Origin: Shimia aestuarii
Lineage (GTDB): Bacteria; Pseudomonadota; Alphaproteobacteria; Rhodobacterales; Rhodobacteraceae
Assembly: GCF_022814865.1 (NCBI RefSeq)
Contig: NZ_JAKVRD010000027.1
Span: 1-38,047, forward strand
Length of the DNA: 38,047 bases
Direction: 5' to 3'
Positions 16,382 to 25,676 of this stretch are shown piece after piece; the stretch's first letter is position 1; every line of letters begins with the position of its first letter. The position numbers and the translations under genes were made by a program. The notes under the pieces are model-generated. The model saw only the letters and a list, made by a program, of their open reading frames with translations. It made no database searches and was not told the DNA's origin.

Positions 16382-16461
16382 TTCTGATCTCCTTCTCGTC
16401 GAAGATCAGCAGACTGCAAATCGTAGCTTATGTCAGTGTCCGAATTTCGGGGGGTAGCTCA

Positions 16462-17038
16462 AGCTGCTACCGTCATCCTGCCGCTGTAGGTCTTTTACGC
16501 GGAAATTGCAGATTTCTGAAGCGCGGCACCAACTGTCCGTCGCGATCCAAAGAAGCGCCTTATCCCGCATCTCAATCCGTGTATTTCCTAGCCTCTCAAT
16601 TGCAGCCAAGACGTCTTTCTTCCCTAATGGTGGGGCTTGCCTTGCAGCAGATCCGTATTTTCGCTTTACGCTCTTGACTGCCAGCTCAACTAAGCGGTGC
16701 GTTGTAGGCGTTGGAAGGAAGTGGGAGCGATGAAGCTCGGCAATCCCCCAGAGCCTCGTTTCGATCGTTGTTGCCGCTAGCTTTCCCCCCATATCATCGA
16801 CCCATGCCGCAACAGTTGAGGGGGAGATAGGTGGCGCAGCACTGTACCCTCTTTGGGCACACCACTCAGCGAACAACCTGAGTATCATGCGGTAATTCCG
16901 TAGTGTTGCCGGAGCAAATGCCGCCTCTGAGCGGCGCCGATACTCTTCAATGATCTTCGATCTTTGGTCGTTTGGCAGTCTCGAAAGCTCGATCAGAAGT
17001 TCCGTTCGTTCGCTTTGACGATCAAATGCGTAGTTCAT
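16462..17038 (-). pseudogene. Tyrosine recombinase, N-terminal half, cut by IS3 element
   Basis: The 192 native residues hold the SAM-like core-binding domain (ATLRNYRMILRLFAEWC, then ISPSTVAAWVDDM) and the start of the catalytic domain with box I arginine (WCRASEICNFRVKDL). The frame then runs nine codons into the insertion sequence (LSYPPKFGH) and stops. The rest is at 14779-15188. Divergent from it, 83 bases away, is a 52-aa ORF. The intact enzyme would be a second, unrelated recombinase within the same island as the trio. Confidence 0.88.
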
Positions 17039-17121
17039 CCTTGTCCCTCTAAAGCTTGCAATGTTTGCATTTTGTTAACACTCATGACTGCAGGTTGGCA
17101 TCGAACCACTAGAGAAGCGAG

Positions 17122-17280
17122 ATGGATGAGAAACAGAAAGACACCCAGCGTTGCATAGACGAATTGGAAGCGGCCTTACTCGATTACATAGAGATGTATG
17201 GGCCGACCGAGAAAGCAAAACGCGCTATCGATCGTGCGGCAGCTAGGAGAGCAGTATTGGGGATCGACTTTGCGCAGTGA
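17122..17280 (+). CDS. Small hypothetical protein, 52 aa
   Basis: ATG at 17122, behind AGAGAAGCGAG, opens a 52-codon frame with balanced, charged, helical composition (MDEKQKDTQRCIDELEAAL, then YGPTEKAKRAIDRAAARR, ending FAQ). It begins 83 bases from the divergent integrase start. The codon use and ribosome-binding site make it more plausible than the surrounding frames. I do not recognise it; its position next to an integrase suggests a mobile-element accessory protein. It has no membrane helix or known motif. Confidence 0.5.
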   Translation: MDEKQKDTQRCIDELEAALLDYIEMYGPTEKAKRAIDRAAARRAVLGIDFAQ

Positions 17281-17455
17281 AGGTGAACCCAGCCCGGAAC
17301 CGCTATTCACTCTCAGCGCTGACTCCACGCGCTGCTTGGCCAGACCTGCTATTCGTCCATGGCACAGCATTCTCGGAGTGCAAGTGTCTGTAGAGCAGGA
17401 TGAACCCGACGGTCGCGCCTTGACGTTTGGCTGCTGTCCGATTTGCATCTTCGGT

Positions 17456-17866
17456 TCAACCGGGAAGCCCGTCGATCCTTTCGATGGAGGCGAGGTCGTT
17501 GTCCCAGTCTGCACGACTGGCACAGTAGATATGCGCCGTGGGTCGTATATAGATCCGGCTGTCAATCGACCCTGCCGGCACCACAAGAAAACCAACCTCC
17601 GGCTGAGAAACAGGCAGCGCGGCCCCGCAGTCGGAGCAAAAGCTCTTCATATGGTGTGACCCGGAGAGCCGAAATATTTTGATGTTTTCCTCGCCTGAAA
17701 CCCAGGTAATTTTGGCCGTCGAGGAAAACAGGTTTGCCGAATGGGCCGAACCGCTGTCCTTACGGCAGCGGGCGCAGTGGCAAAGGAAAAAGCTATCGAA
17801 CTCTCCCGATATGCGGAACGTCACAGCGCCACAAAGGCATTGTCCGGTGGTAGGGTTGTCGTCCAT
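17456..17866 (-). CDS. GFA-family (glutathione-dependent formaldehyde-activating-like) zinc protein
   Basis: The 136-aa product has the full GFA zinc-binding pattern: CLCG near the N-terminus (residues 10-13), CHCARC (about 29-34) and CSDCGAALP (about 77-85). The C-terminal strand region includes VPAGSID and ends in RIDGLPG. These cysteines hold structural and substrate zinc in the family. The true reaction of most members is uncertain, so formaldehyde activation should not be assumed. Full length for the family. It lies alone on the minus strand between the 52-aa ORF and an IS5 relic, so it may be island cargo. Confidence 0.88.
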   Translation of the reverse strand: MDDNPTTGQCLCGAVTFRISGEFDSFFLCHCARCRKDSGSAHSANLFSSTAKITWVSGEENIKIFRLSGSHHMKSFCSDCGAALPVSQPEVGFLVVPAGSIDSRIYIRPTAHIYCASRADWDNDLASIERIDGLPG

Positions 17867-18037
17867 TCACACTCCTCTCAACCCGCAAGCCCCTGTCGCT
17901 AGTCGAACGCATTTTCATTGTCACTTATATCGTCGTGGTGGAACACGGTCAAAGGGGATACCAATCTGAACTGTAGTGTCGCGGCATGCATTGCACCCGC
18001 CTATCAGATCGACAGAAAACACCGATAGCCGCCTTGC
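17867..18037. other. Short non-coding gap before the IS5 relic
   Basis: It holds the promoter side of the GFA gene. I see no separate gene or RNA. The frame just upstream of the transposase relic has a stop (TAG near 18026), so the relic is cut here. Confidence 0.35.
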
Positions 18038-18121
18038 GTGCGCCGCGTAGCTACCCTCTTTGACCGGTGTCCGAAGGTGGTCCTATCAGTGATCGCATTC
18101 GCAATATTTCCCATCTACTGG
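18038..18121 (+). pseudogene. IS5-family transposase C-terminal relic
   Basis: The plus strand reads RRVATLFDRCPKVVLSVIAF and then ends in IYW, which closely follows the IS5-family end (WRRVATRYDRCPKVFLSAI, then IYWL or IFWL). An in-frame stop lies about four codons upstream and the native stop is lost, so this is a scrap. It mirrors the relic at 7538-7640, which points the other way, and the two bracket the recombinase island. An overlapping 67-codon frame from GTG 18067 is a shadow of this relic. Confidence 0.65.
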
Positions 18122-18332
18122 AAAGGAATCCTGACCCTAAGGATGCAGTGCCGATCGACACACGGTTTCATCGTTCCGAGCATGGATTCCTCTCAGATTA
18201 TCGGTCAGGCCGCGATTGGTTGCCGTCATATCCTGACATGAAAAGCGATGCGCATGAAGTCGTCCGGTGAGAGCGTATAGTCTGGTCGCCAGGATTAACG
18301 CGCTGGCGCGGGGTGCGCCGTGGGAGGGAAAG

Positions 18333-19229
18333 ATGAGCCAGGTCGATGTAAGGATGCCGAAGTCCAGTACACAGGGCATTGTTCTAATGTGTATCGGTGT
18401 GGCCTGCCTCAGCACGAATGATGCAATCGCCAAGACGCTCACGGATAGGTATTCGCCCCTCCAGATTCTGTTCATGCGCAATGTGATCGCCCTGCCGTTC
18501 ACGATCCTCATCGCGCTGATGATAGAAGGTGCCATAGCACTGCGATCGCACCGCCCCCTGGCACATCTGGTCCGTGGCGCGCTCTGGGTCGGTGCCACCA
18601 TGATGTTCTTTACCAGTTTCATGTATCTTGGCCTGGCAGAGGCGACGGCGCTGATCTTCGTCGCGCCGTTCTTCATCACTCTTATCTCGGCTCTCTTTTT
18701 GAGCGAAGCGGTCGGTTGGCGCAGATGGCTGGCGGTGCTGACCGGATTTATCGGTGTGTTGATGATTATCCGACCGGGCGGCGCTACGTTTCAGCTGATT
18801 TCGATGCTGCCGGTTGCGACCGCATTCGTCTATGCCCTGTTGATGCTCAGCGCACGTTGGGTCGATCCGAGGGAAAGCGTATGGACGCTTCTCATCTATC
18901 TGACAGGTGCCGGAACACTGCTGAGCGCAGCGATCGTACCGTTCGTCTGGATGCCGATACAGGCACAGGATCTTTGGCTGTTCGGTGGCATCGCCATTTT
19001 CGGTACGATTGGCATGACGATGATGACGCAGGCCTTCCGGCTATCACCGGCAGTCCTCGTTGCGCCACTGGACTACACGGGTCTACTGTGGGCCACACTC
19101 TTCGGATGGGTGATCTGGAGCGAGAGCCTGGGTACGATGACTGTGGCCGGGGCGGCGCTCATCATCGCTAGCGGCGTTTTCACCATCCTCCGAGAGAAGC
19201 GACAGGGCAGGGGGAGGAAGCACGCCTGA
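18333..19229 (+). CDS. DMT-superfamily permease (EamA domains)
   Basis: This inner-membrane transporter has ten predicted helices in two EamA repeats, 298 aa from ATG 18333 (MSQVDVRMP) behind GGGAGGGAA. A longer start at 18267 has no ribosome-binding site. Visible helix segments include GIVLMCIGVACLSTND in the first repeat and FGGIAIFGTIGMTMM in the second, which ends LWATLFGWVIWSESLG as DMT proteins usually do. It may be a metabolite exporter. It precedes the TRAP operon on the same strand by 336 bases but probably has its own promoter. The substrate is unknown. Confidence 0.9.
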   Translation: MSQVDVRMPKSSTQGIVLMCIGVACLSTNDAIAKTLTDRYSPLQILFMRNVIALPFTILIALMIEGAIALRSHRPLAHLVRGALWVGATMMFFTSFMYLGLAEATALIFVAPFFITLISALFLSEAVGWRRWLAVLTGFIGVLMIIRPGGATFQLISMLPVATAFVYALLMLSARWVDPRESVWTLLIYLTGAGTLLSAAIVPFVWMPIQAQDLWLFGGIAIFGTIGMTMMTQAFRLSPAVLVAPLDYTGLLWATLFGWVIWSESLGTMTVAGAALIIASGVFTILREKRQGRGRKHA

Positions 19230-19565
19230 CAATGATCCTGCCGGGAGTTCGGCTCCTGCATCGATTTTCACGCGGACCACACTGCTTCCGGGCATGGAAA
19301 TCACTGAATTGGCCCAGTGGCGCGTCTTTCATGCGCAGAAACCCAAGCCTGCGCCGCAAACAGCAAACACCTGCTGCCGGGCCTCTCCTAGAAAATGATT
19401 TAGGAGGAGAGAGGGGCAAAGACGCTGTCTGGCGCAGGTATCCAGATCGGGTGATACGCGTGGTGCGGATCTGCGTTTGGGACCTCAAATCGGCAATATG
19501 GGTGAAAAGGAGATCCAGCCCAGTCCTGATGCCGCGCTCTTCCTCAGACAATTAGGGAGGATAAT
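19230..19565. promoter_or_regulatory. Leader region of TRAP operon 1 with inverted repeat
   Basis: No gene is seen in these 336 bases. CTCCTA and TAGGAG (19385-19390 and 19401-19406) form an inverted repeat with a 10-base spacer, a candidate operator or leader hairpin for the transporter. GGGAGG directly before 19566 is the ribosome-binding site of dctP. Confidence 0.4.
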
Positions 19566-20555
19566 ATGAAGATCACGAATTACTTTGCAGTCGTTACCGG
19601 TTGCATCGTCACGATGGCCCTGGGCCAACCCGCTCTGGCTGAAATCGAAGAAGTGAACCTGCGGCTCGCGCATGTCGTTAACGAAAACGACGGGTTTCAT
19701 GCCGCGGCCACTAAGTTTCAAGAATTGGTCGCTGAACGTTCCGATGGTAAAATCACGGTCGAGGTGTTCCCGAACGCGACCCTCGGTGATGAACGCACCC
19801 TTCTGGAAGGCATGCAGATCGGTACAATCGACATGGGCGTGATCACCAACGGCCCGGTGTCAAACTTTCTCGAAGACATCGCGGTTTTTGAAATGCCGTT
19901 CCTGTTCCCCTCGGCCGAGAAAGCCTACGAGGTCCTCGACGGGCCGATCGGGCAGGAACTTCTGGACCGGCTGGCTGAAGTGAACCTCAAGGGTCTGGCC
20001 TATGCGGAACGCGGCTTTCGCAATCTGACGAACTCGGAACGGGCCATCAACACGCCTGCTGATCTGGAGGGCCTTAAGGTTCGGGTGATGGAAAACCCGG
20101 TCTATATCGACACCTTCCGCGAACTTGGGGCGAACGCGATCCCGATGGCCTGGACCGAGGCACTGACAGCCATGCAGCAGGGCACCATCGACGGACAGGA
20201 AAACCCCGTCGGCGTCGTTCATTCGTTCCAGCTGAATGAAACGCAGACAAACATGACAATGACCCGGCACACCTATGCCCCGGCCATCATCGTGATGAGC
20301 CTATCTGTCTGGAACGACCTCTCGGAGGAGGCCCAGGACATCGTTACCCAGGTTGCGCAGGAGGCTGCGGAATACGAACGTCAGCTGAATGCAGACCTCG
20401 AGAGCAAGCAACTGGAGGAGCTTCGGGCCTCCGGTATGACCGTGATCGACGACGCTGACCTCTCCGCGTTTTCCAAGGCGGTCGCCCCGGTTTACGACAA
20501 GTATGGCCAGCGCTTCGGAGACTACCTTCCGCGCATTCAGGACGCCCTGAAATAA
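19566..20555 (+). CDS. dctP: TRAP transporter substrate-binding protein (DctP family)
   Basis: This periplasmic binding protein delivers an organic acid to the dctQM permease. The 329-aa precursor has a signal peptide ending QPALA (about residue 25). The mature part shows the family hallmarks: LRLAHVVNE at the start, LLEGMQIGTIDMG, and the substrate-carboxylate arginine region LEGLKVRVMENP followed by WTEALTAMQQGTIDGQENP. It is the first gene of a three-gene operon and joins dctQ without a gap. The ligand cannot be read directly; the nearby IlvD-type dehydratase suggests a hydroxy or sugar acid. Confidence 0.95.
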   Translation: MKITNYFAVVTGCIVTMALGQPALAEIEEVNLRLAHVVNENDGFHAAATKFQELVAERSDGKITVEVFPNATLGDERTLLEGMQIGTIDMGVITNGPVSNFLEDIAVFEMPFLFPSAEKAYEVLDGPIGQELLDRLAEVNLKGLAYAERGFRNLTNSERAINTPADLEGLKVRVMENPVYIDTFRELGANAIPMAWTEALTAMQQGTIDGQENPVGVVHSFQLNETQTNMTMTRHTYAPAIIVMSLSVWNDLSEEAQDIVTQVAQEAAEYERQLNADLESKQLEELRASGMTVIDDADLSAFSKAVAPVYDKYGQRFGDYLPRIQDALK

Positions 20556-21062
20556 ATGCTGGCGGCGCTGAAATGGATGGACCGGGCGATAAGCGCGGTC
20601 CTCTCCCCCGTTGTTGTCGCGGGCATGGCTGCGCTGGCGGCGGTCATCACCTTGCAGATCGTGTCGCGGATGTTCTTCACCTCCGTTTCCTGGACCGAAG
20701 AGGTAGCCCGGTTCCTGCTGATCTGGATCACTTTCCTCGGTGCCACACTGGCCTTTCAGCAGGGGCGGCACATCGCGGTCCGCATGTTGCGAGATAGCCT
20801 TCCACCGACACTGCGGCGGATCGTGTCCGGCGCCGGGATCCTGATCGCGATTGCATTCCTCGCGACACTGACTTGGATCGGATGGACGTACATGACCCTT
20901 CAGAGTTTCCAGCGGTCGTCAGCACTGCGCATTCCGATGAACAACATCTATTTCGTGATGCCGCTGGCCAGCGCTCTGATGGCTTCGCTCTCGGTCATTG
21001 ACCTGATCCGTCTGTTTGCTGGCGAACCCGCACGCGATGATCGAACGGAGAGTGCCGAATGA
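20556..21062 (+). CDS. dctQ: TRAP transporter small permease (DctQ family)
   Basis: The 168-aa protein has four membrane helices (about 15-40, 52-72, 90-112 and 132-155). The DctQ family pattern is visible at SWTEEVARFLLIWITFLGA and FQQGRHIAVRML. The ATG follows the dctP stop immediately, so the genes are coupled. Its last four bases overlap the start of dctM. It is the small integral subunit needed for TRAP uptake driven by an ion gradient. Confidence 0.95.
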   Translation: MLAALKWMDRAISAVLSPVVVAGMAALAAVITLQIVSRMFFTSVSWTEEVARFLLIWITFLGATLAFQQGRHIAVRMLRDSLPPTLRRIVSGAGILIAIAFLATLTWIGWTYMTLQSFQRSSALRIPMNNIYFVMPLASALMASLSVIDLIRLFAGEPARDDRTESAE

Positions 21063-22312
21063 CCCTCATCCTTGCAAGTCTCTTCATTCTGTTTCTGTTG
21101 ATGGGCCTGCCGGTGGCGATTGTAATCGGCGCCTCGGCGACGGCTGCTCTGCAGCTGGACGGAATGCCGCTTATGGTCGTGCCACAGCAGATGTTCGCTG
21201 GTATCAACAGTTTTGCCCTCGTCGCTGTTCCGATGTTTGTCCTTGCGGGCGATATACTCGCGCATGGTGAAATCTCGAAACGTCTGATCGCCTTCGCTGA
21301 TAGCATGCTCGGCTTCATCCGCGGCGGCCTGTCGGTTGTGTCGGTGATGGCCAGCGTGTTTTTCGCCGCGATCTCAGGCTCTGGCGCTGCGACCACGGCA
21401 GCCGTCGGTGCAAGCCTTGTGCCCGAGCTAAAGCGAAAGGGCTACGATCCGGCCTCGGCGGCCTCGCTCATTGCTGCCGCGGGCACGATCGGTGTCGTCA
21501 TTCCTCCATCGGTGCCGATGATCATCTACGCCGTGATCGCGCAGGAGTCGGTCAAGAGCCTGTTCCTCGCCGGTTTCATTCCGGGCATCGCCATGGGGCT
21601 GGGCTTAATGATCGTGGCGGTCTTGCAGGGATACCGTCGTGCCTATCCGAGCGGGACGGAACTGTCGATGCGGACGATCCTGCGCACTTTCCGATCTGCA
21701 AGTTGGGGCCTGATGGCACCGCTGATCATTCTGGGTGGAATCTTCTCGGGCTTTTTCACACCAAGTGAGGCAGCGGTCGTCGCCGTCAACTATGCAATCC
21801 TCGTGTCGCTGTTCATCTACCGTGACCTGAGTCTCGGAGAGCTTTACCGCATCATCCTGCGGGCCGGCGCGACGACAGCAGTGATCCTATTCGTCATCGC
21901 CGCGTCGTCCGTTCTAAGCTGGACACTCGCCAGCTGGCAGGTGCCGAACGCAATTGCAGCATTTGCCCTGTCGCTGACCGACAGTATCTTTCTCCTGCTT
22001 CTGGTGATCATGGTGCTGATCCTGCTGACCGGCGTCTTTCTTGAAACGGCAAGTGCGCTGATCATCCTGACCCCGATGCTACTGCCGCTGGCGGTACAGC
22101 TCGGTATCGGAACGGTGCATTTCGGAATCATCATCGTGGTCGGTCTCGCCATCGGGATGGTCACTCCGCCCGTCGCGATTAACCTGTTCGTCGCGGCGTC
22201 GACAACGGATCAGTCTGTTGAACGGATCGCCCGCGCGGTGGTCCCATACTTGGCCGTGCTGATCGTGGTCTATCTGCTGATCGCCTATGTCCCTCTGTCA
22301 CTGACGGGATAG
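21059..22312 (+). CDS. dctM: TRAP transporter large permease (DctM family)
   Basis: The 417-aa protein has about 12 membrane helices and forms the ion-coupled translocation channel. Family motifs include LFILFLLMGLPVAIVIG at the start, FFAAISGSGAATTAAVG, IGVVIPPSVPMIIYAV and GMVTPPVAINLFVAAS. The start overlaps dctQ by four bases (ATGA). It ends nine bases before the convergent LysR gene, with no room for a separate terminator except inside coding sequence. Confidence 0.95.
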   Translation: MTLILASLFILFLLMGLPVAIVIGASATAALQLDGMPLMVVPQQMFAGINSFALVAVPMFVLAGDILAHGEISKRLIAFADSMLGFIRGGLSVVSVMASVFFAAISGSGAATTAAVGASLVPELKRKGYDPASAASLIAAAGTIGVVIPPSVPMIIYAVIAQESVKSLFLAGFIPGIAMGLGLMIVAVLQGYRRAYPSGTELSMRTILRTFRSASWGLMAPLIILGGIFSGFFTPSEAAVVAVNYAILVSLFIYRDLSLGELYRIILRAGATTAVILFVIAASSVLSWTLASWQVPNAIAAFALSLTDSIFLLLLVIMVLILLTGVFLETASALIILTPMLLPLAVQLGIGTVHFGIIIVVGLAIGMVTPPVAINLFVAASTTDQSVERIARAVVPYLAVLIVVYLLIAYVPLSLTG

Positions 22313-22321
22313 CGCCGCATC

Positions 22322-23179
22322 TCAGGAGCTGTGATCAAACGCGCTGACGATGTGATCTGCCATAGCCTGCACGGCGCGGTTGGCCCCGTCATGCACCCGG
22401 TTCAGCACGATTTCGGTCGGGGGCAGATCGGGGAACCCGTCCGACTCCCCAAGGAATCGAAGACCAAACTTGGCCGTCGTCTCCTTGACGACGGTCACAC
22501 CGATTCCCGCGGCGGCAGCTGCTTCGACTGTCCCGATGCTTGATCCGGTGAATGCGATGCGCCAGCTCGCACCTGACGATTCAAGCGCGCGCAACGCCCA
22601 CTGGCGGAATAGGTTTCCCGAGGGCAGCAGGGCCAAAGGAATTTCCCCGGCGTCCGGCAGCGGCTTGTCGGCAGCGTAGGCCCATAGCGTTCGCTCATGG
22701 CGCAGCACCAGACCCTGACCCATGCCGACCGGATGGGTGGAAAGAACCAGGTCAAAATCATCGCCAAGTCGCGTCATCAGAAAGTTTGAAAACCCTGCCG
22801 TGATCTCGACCGTGACGGCGGGGTGGCGTTCTTGGTACCGCGCGACAATGTCGGGAAGTATTTGGCTGGCGTAGTCGTCCATCACTCCAATGCGCACGAA
22901 ACCGACGGTGGAGGACGCGCTCATCGCATCAACCGCCTGATCGTGGAGCGACAGAAGCCGACGCGCGTAGACCGCAAACTCCTCCCCCTCCCGCGTCAGG
23001 ACACGCATGCGACCCGACTTTTTGAACAGGGTAACGCCTAGAACCTCCTCAAGTTTACGCAACTGTACACTGATCGTCGACTGCGACCGATGTACGGCAG
23101 TCGCAGCGCGATGAAATCCACCTAGGTCTATAGCACTGATGAACGTGCGGAGTAGTGCAGTGTCGATATTCTTGGCCAT
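22322..23179 (-). CDS. LysR-family transcriptional regulator
   Basis: The 285-aa product starts at MAKNIDTALLRTF (23179); upstream in-frame codons look untranslated. The N-terminal winged HTH reads GGFHRAATAVHRSQSTISVQ and then LRKLEEVLGVTLF. The periplasmic-binding-like effector domain follows from about residue 90. It is divergent from the dehydratase gene across 134 bases that contain a perfect inverted repeat, the normal LysR arrangement. It converges on the TRAP operon, so it is likely to regulate the dehydratase and perhaps transport. Confidence 0.92.
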   Translation of the reverse strand: MAKNIDTALLRTFISAIDLGGFHRAATAVHRSQSTISVQLRKLEEVLGVTLFKKSGRMRVLTREGEEFAVYARRLLSLHDQAVDAMSASSTVGFVRIGVMDDYASQILPDIVARYQERHPAVTVEITAGFSNFLMTRLGDDFDLVLSTHPVGMGQGLVLRHERTLWAYAADKPLPDAGEIPLALLPSGNLFRQWALRALESSGASWRIAFTGSSIGTVEAAAAAGIGVTVVKETTAKFGLRFLGESDGFPDLPPTEIVLNRVHDGANRAVQAMADHIVSAFDHSS

Positions 23180-23193
23180 TATTATTCGAAAAT

Positions 23194-23207
23194 AGTGAAG
23201 TATCACT
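23194..23207. promoter_or_regulatory. Inverted repeat AGTGA-N4-TCACT in the lysR-ilvD divergent region
   Basis: A perfect 5-bp dyad with a 4-base spacer lies 15 bases before the LysR start and about 106 before the dehydratase start, in an AT-rich gap (23180-23313). It is a likely operator for the LysR protein. AT-rich blocks around it (ATTATTCGAAAATA, TTATATTCAATTTTATAG) could be promoters. Confidence 0.5.
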
Positions 23208-23313
23208 GCCATTATATTCAATTTTATAGACTATGAAACCAGTTAGAATATCCGGGAAGGCGGCAAGCGCAGCTCTCGTCTCGCTTCTGCCCGTTACAAT
23301 GCAGGAGAAGCAA

Positions 23314-25164
23314 ATGCCGGATCTGAGATCTAAGACATCGACACACGGGCGGAGAATGGCCGCAGCCCGCGCCCTGTGGCGAGCCACGGGAATGACTGAA
23401 ACCGATTTCGGCAAGCCGATCGTCGCAATCGTCAATTCTTACACCCAATTCGTGCCGGGGCATGTCCATCTCAAAGATCTAGGAGACCTTGTTGCATCCG
23501 AGGTGACAGCCGCCGGTGGCGTTGCGAAAGAGTTTAACACAATCGCGGTAGATGACGGCATCGCCATGGGTCACGCCGGGATGCTCTACAGTCTCCCCTC
23601 GCGTGAGATCATCGCAGATTCCATCGAATACATGGCCAATGCCCATTGCGTTGATGCGCTCGTCTGCATCTCCAATTGCGACAAAATCACCCCAGGCATG
23701 CTGATGGCTGCGATGCGGCTGAACATTCCTGCGATCTTCGTATCCGGTGGCCCGATGGAGGCCGGGAAAACCATCCTGTCGAACGGAGAACAGACGACCG
23801 ATCTAATCGACGCCATCTATGCCAGCGCATCGCCGGATCGCAGCAATGAGGATGTGGACGCAATCGAACGGTCGGCCTGTCCGACCTGTGGATCCTGTTC
23901 CGGGATGTTTACGGCGAATTCGATGAACTGCCTTGCCGAGGCTCTGGGGCTGGCGCTACCGGGGAACGGATCTCTCCTCGCGACCCATGTGCGGCGGAGA
24001 GACCTGTTTCTGGAAGCGGGCCGTCGCATCGTCGATCTCTGTCGGCGCTGGTATCAAGACGACGACGCGACCGCTCTGCCACGTGATATTGCCGACCGCG
24101 CCGCCTTTGAAAACGCGATGGCCCTCGACATAGCCATGGGCGGGTCGACCAACACAATCCTGCACCTACTGGCAATCGCGCAGGAAGGTGAGGTCGACTT
24201 CACTCTTAAGGACATAGACAGACTGTCACGCGAGGTTCCGCACCTGTGCAAGGTCTCGCCCGCCACGCCCGATTATCACATGGAGGACGTCCACAGGGCA
24301 GGTGGGATCGCTCGCATCCTAGGCGAACTTGACCGCGCTGGTCGGATCAATCGTGACGCCGCGACCGTCCACGCCCCCACCATTGGTGATTTTATCGACC
24401 AGTGGGACATTCGGCGTTCCACCGACCCGGACATCGACACCTTTTTCCGATCCGCCCCCGGCGGGATGCGGACGACACAGGCCTTCAGCCAGAACCGGCT
24501 TTATCGCGAAACGGATATCGATCCGGTGAACGGCTGCGTAAGGTCGATCGAGCACGCCTATAGCAAAGAGGGCGGGCTCGCCGTCCTCACCGGCAACCTC
24601 GCCGTTCAGGGCTGCGTTGTCAAAACAGCCGCCGTAGACCCAGAGATGCTGCGATTCACAGGCACCGCACAGGTCTATGAATCCCAGGAAGCCGCCGCCA
24701 ATGCGATCCTGCAGAAAACCGTGGTACCGGGCACCGTGGTTGTCGTGCGGTATGAAGGTCCGAAGGGCGGCCCGGGCATGCAGGAAATGCTCTACCCAAC
24801 TGCCTACCTCAAAAGCATGCGTCTGGACCGCAGTTGTGCCCTGCTCACCGATGGCCGGTTCTCGGGCGGATCGGCGGGCCTGTCCATTGGTCACGTCTCA
24901 CCCGAGGCGGCCGAAGCTGGGGTGATCGCGCTGATCGAGGCAGGCGATAAGATCACCATCGACATCCCCGCGCGCCGCATTACCCTTGATGTTCCGGATG
25001 AGGAACTCGACTGGCGGCGGCGCAACCACCGGAACGCTGACGCCGCCCTGTGGACACCGCAGGCGCGCAATCGGGTCGTGTCGCGGGCGCTTCAGGCCTA
25101 TGCGGCCTGGGCAGGCAATGCATCTGTCGGCGCGGTCCGGCAATTGCCTGACAGATCATCGTGA
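23314..25164 (+). CDS. ilvD: Dihydroxy-acid dehydratase (IlvD type, long form)
   Basis: This iron-sulfur dehydratase turns 2,3-dihydroxy-3-methyl acids into 2-oxo acids in valine, leucine and isoleucine synthesis. The start at 23314 ([15 protein letters not shown]) behind AGGAGAAG gives 616 aa, the length of the E. coli enzyme, which it follows closely. Cluster cysteines appear in [12 protein letters not shown] and [11 protein letters not shown]. Other hallmarks are [39 protein letters not shown] and [16 protein letters not shown], which carries the catalytic serine. The setting is unusual: it lies between a TRAP operon with a LysR gene and an Lrp gene, with no other ilv genes. A second, conditional copy or a sugar-acid role is possible. 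Confidence 0.93.
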   Translation: MPDLRSKTSTHGRRMAAARALWRATGMTETDFGKPIVAIVNSYTQFVPGHVHLKDLGDLVASEVTAAGGVAKEFNTIAVDDGIAMGHAGMLYSLPSREIIADSIEYMANAHCVDALVCISNCDKITPGMLMAAMRLNIPAIFVSGGPMEAGKTILSNGEQTTDLIDAIYASASPDRSNEDVDAIERSACPTCGSCSGMFTANSMNCLAEALGLALPGNGSLLATHVRRRDLFLEAGRRIVDLCRRWYQDDDATALPRDIADRAAFENAMALDIAMGGSTNTILHLLAIAQEGEVDFTLKDIDRLSREVPHLCKVSPATPDYHMEDVHRAGGIARILGELDRAGRINRDAATVHAPTIGDFIDQWDIRRSTDPDIDTFFRSAPGGMRTTQAFSQNRLYRETDIDPVNGCVRSIEHAYSKEGGLAVLTGNLAVQGCVVKTAAVDPEMLRFTGTAQVYESQEAAANAILQKTVVPGTVVVVRYEGPKGGPGMQEMLYPTAYLKSMRLDRSCALLTDGRFSGGSAGLSIGHVSPEAAEAGVIALIEAGDKITIDIPARRITLDVPDEELDWRRRNHRNADAALWTPQARNRVVSRALQAYAAWAGNASVGAVRQLPDRSS

Positions 25165-25208
25165 GAGAGCGCCGAGAGCCCGAAATGCAAAGACAAGCGA
25201 CCGTGATG

Positions 25209-25667
25209 CTACAACGGCAACGCGGTCGTGTAGCGCATTTCGTCCAGCAGAACGGTGCTCTGGATTTCCTGCAGGCCCGGCAGCTTGACCAACCTAGACC
25301 GCAGAATCTGTTGGTAGTGGTCCATGTCGCGCACGACGATGCGGACGTTGAAGTCGTAATCCCCCAGCATCAGCTGCAGCACCTGAACCTCCGGAATGCG
25401 CAACACCGCATCCTGAAAAGCCGGGAGGGATTGCCGTCCATGCCCGTTCAGCTTGATGCGGACCAGGACGATGCAGCCGAAGCCAAGTTTCTTCCGGTTC
25501 AGCATGATCGACTTGCCCAGGATAACGCCATCTGCCTGCATCTGACTAATCCGCCTAGAACAGGGCGACTGCGACAGACCGACCTGTTCCGCGATCTCCG
25601 ACACCGTGAGCCCGCCGTCCTTCTGAAGGACGCGAAGAATTTTAAGATCGGTTTCGTCCATTCGCAT
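25209..25667 (-). CDS. Lrp/AsnC-family transcriptional regulator
   Basis: The 152-aa product has an N-terminal HTH (LTVSEIAEQVGLSQSPCSRR) and a C-terminal RAM/ligand domain (about 65-145) with LMLGDYDFNVRIVVRDMD, the usual glycine-aspartate turn. It converges on the IlvD gene from 44 bases away. Lrp proteins respond to amino acids, often branched-chain, which fits the neighbouring enzyme, although autoregulation alone is also possible. The start could be either M1 or M3. Confidence 0.92.
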   Translation of the reverse strand: MRMDETDLKILRVLQKDGGLTVSEIAEQVGLSQSPCSRRISQMQADGVILGKSIMLNRKKLGFGCIVLVRIKLNGHGRQSLPAFQDAVLRIPEVQVLQLMLGDYDFNVRIVVRDMDHYQQILRSRLVKLPGLQEIQSTVLLDEMRYTTALPL

Positions 25668-25676
25668 GACGCCCCC

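Larger units (their letters stand above)
15189..16461 (-). mobile_element. Complete IS3-family insertion sequence (1273 bp)
   Basis: The ends are imperfect inverted repeats beginning TGAGCTAC, with shared CCCC and GGACA blocks further in. The left end starts at 15189 and the right end finishes at 16461. AGC occurs directly before the left end (15186-15188) and directly after the right end (16462-16464) as a 3-bp target duplication. It encodes orfA and orfB on the minus strand with a -1 slippage site. Both frames look intact, so the element is probably active. It splits a tyrosine recombinase gene. Confidence 0.95.

Noticed and set aside
18067..18270. 67-codon plus-strand frame before the DMT permease gene
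   Set aside because: It overlaps, in another frame, the IS5 transposase relic RRVATLFDRCPKVV and has no ribosome-binding site, so it is a shadow.
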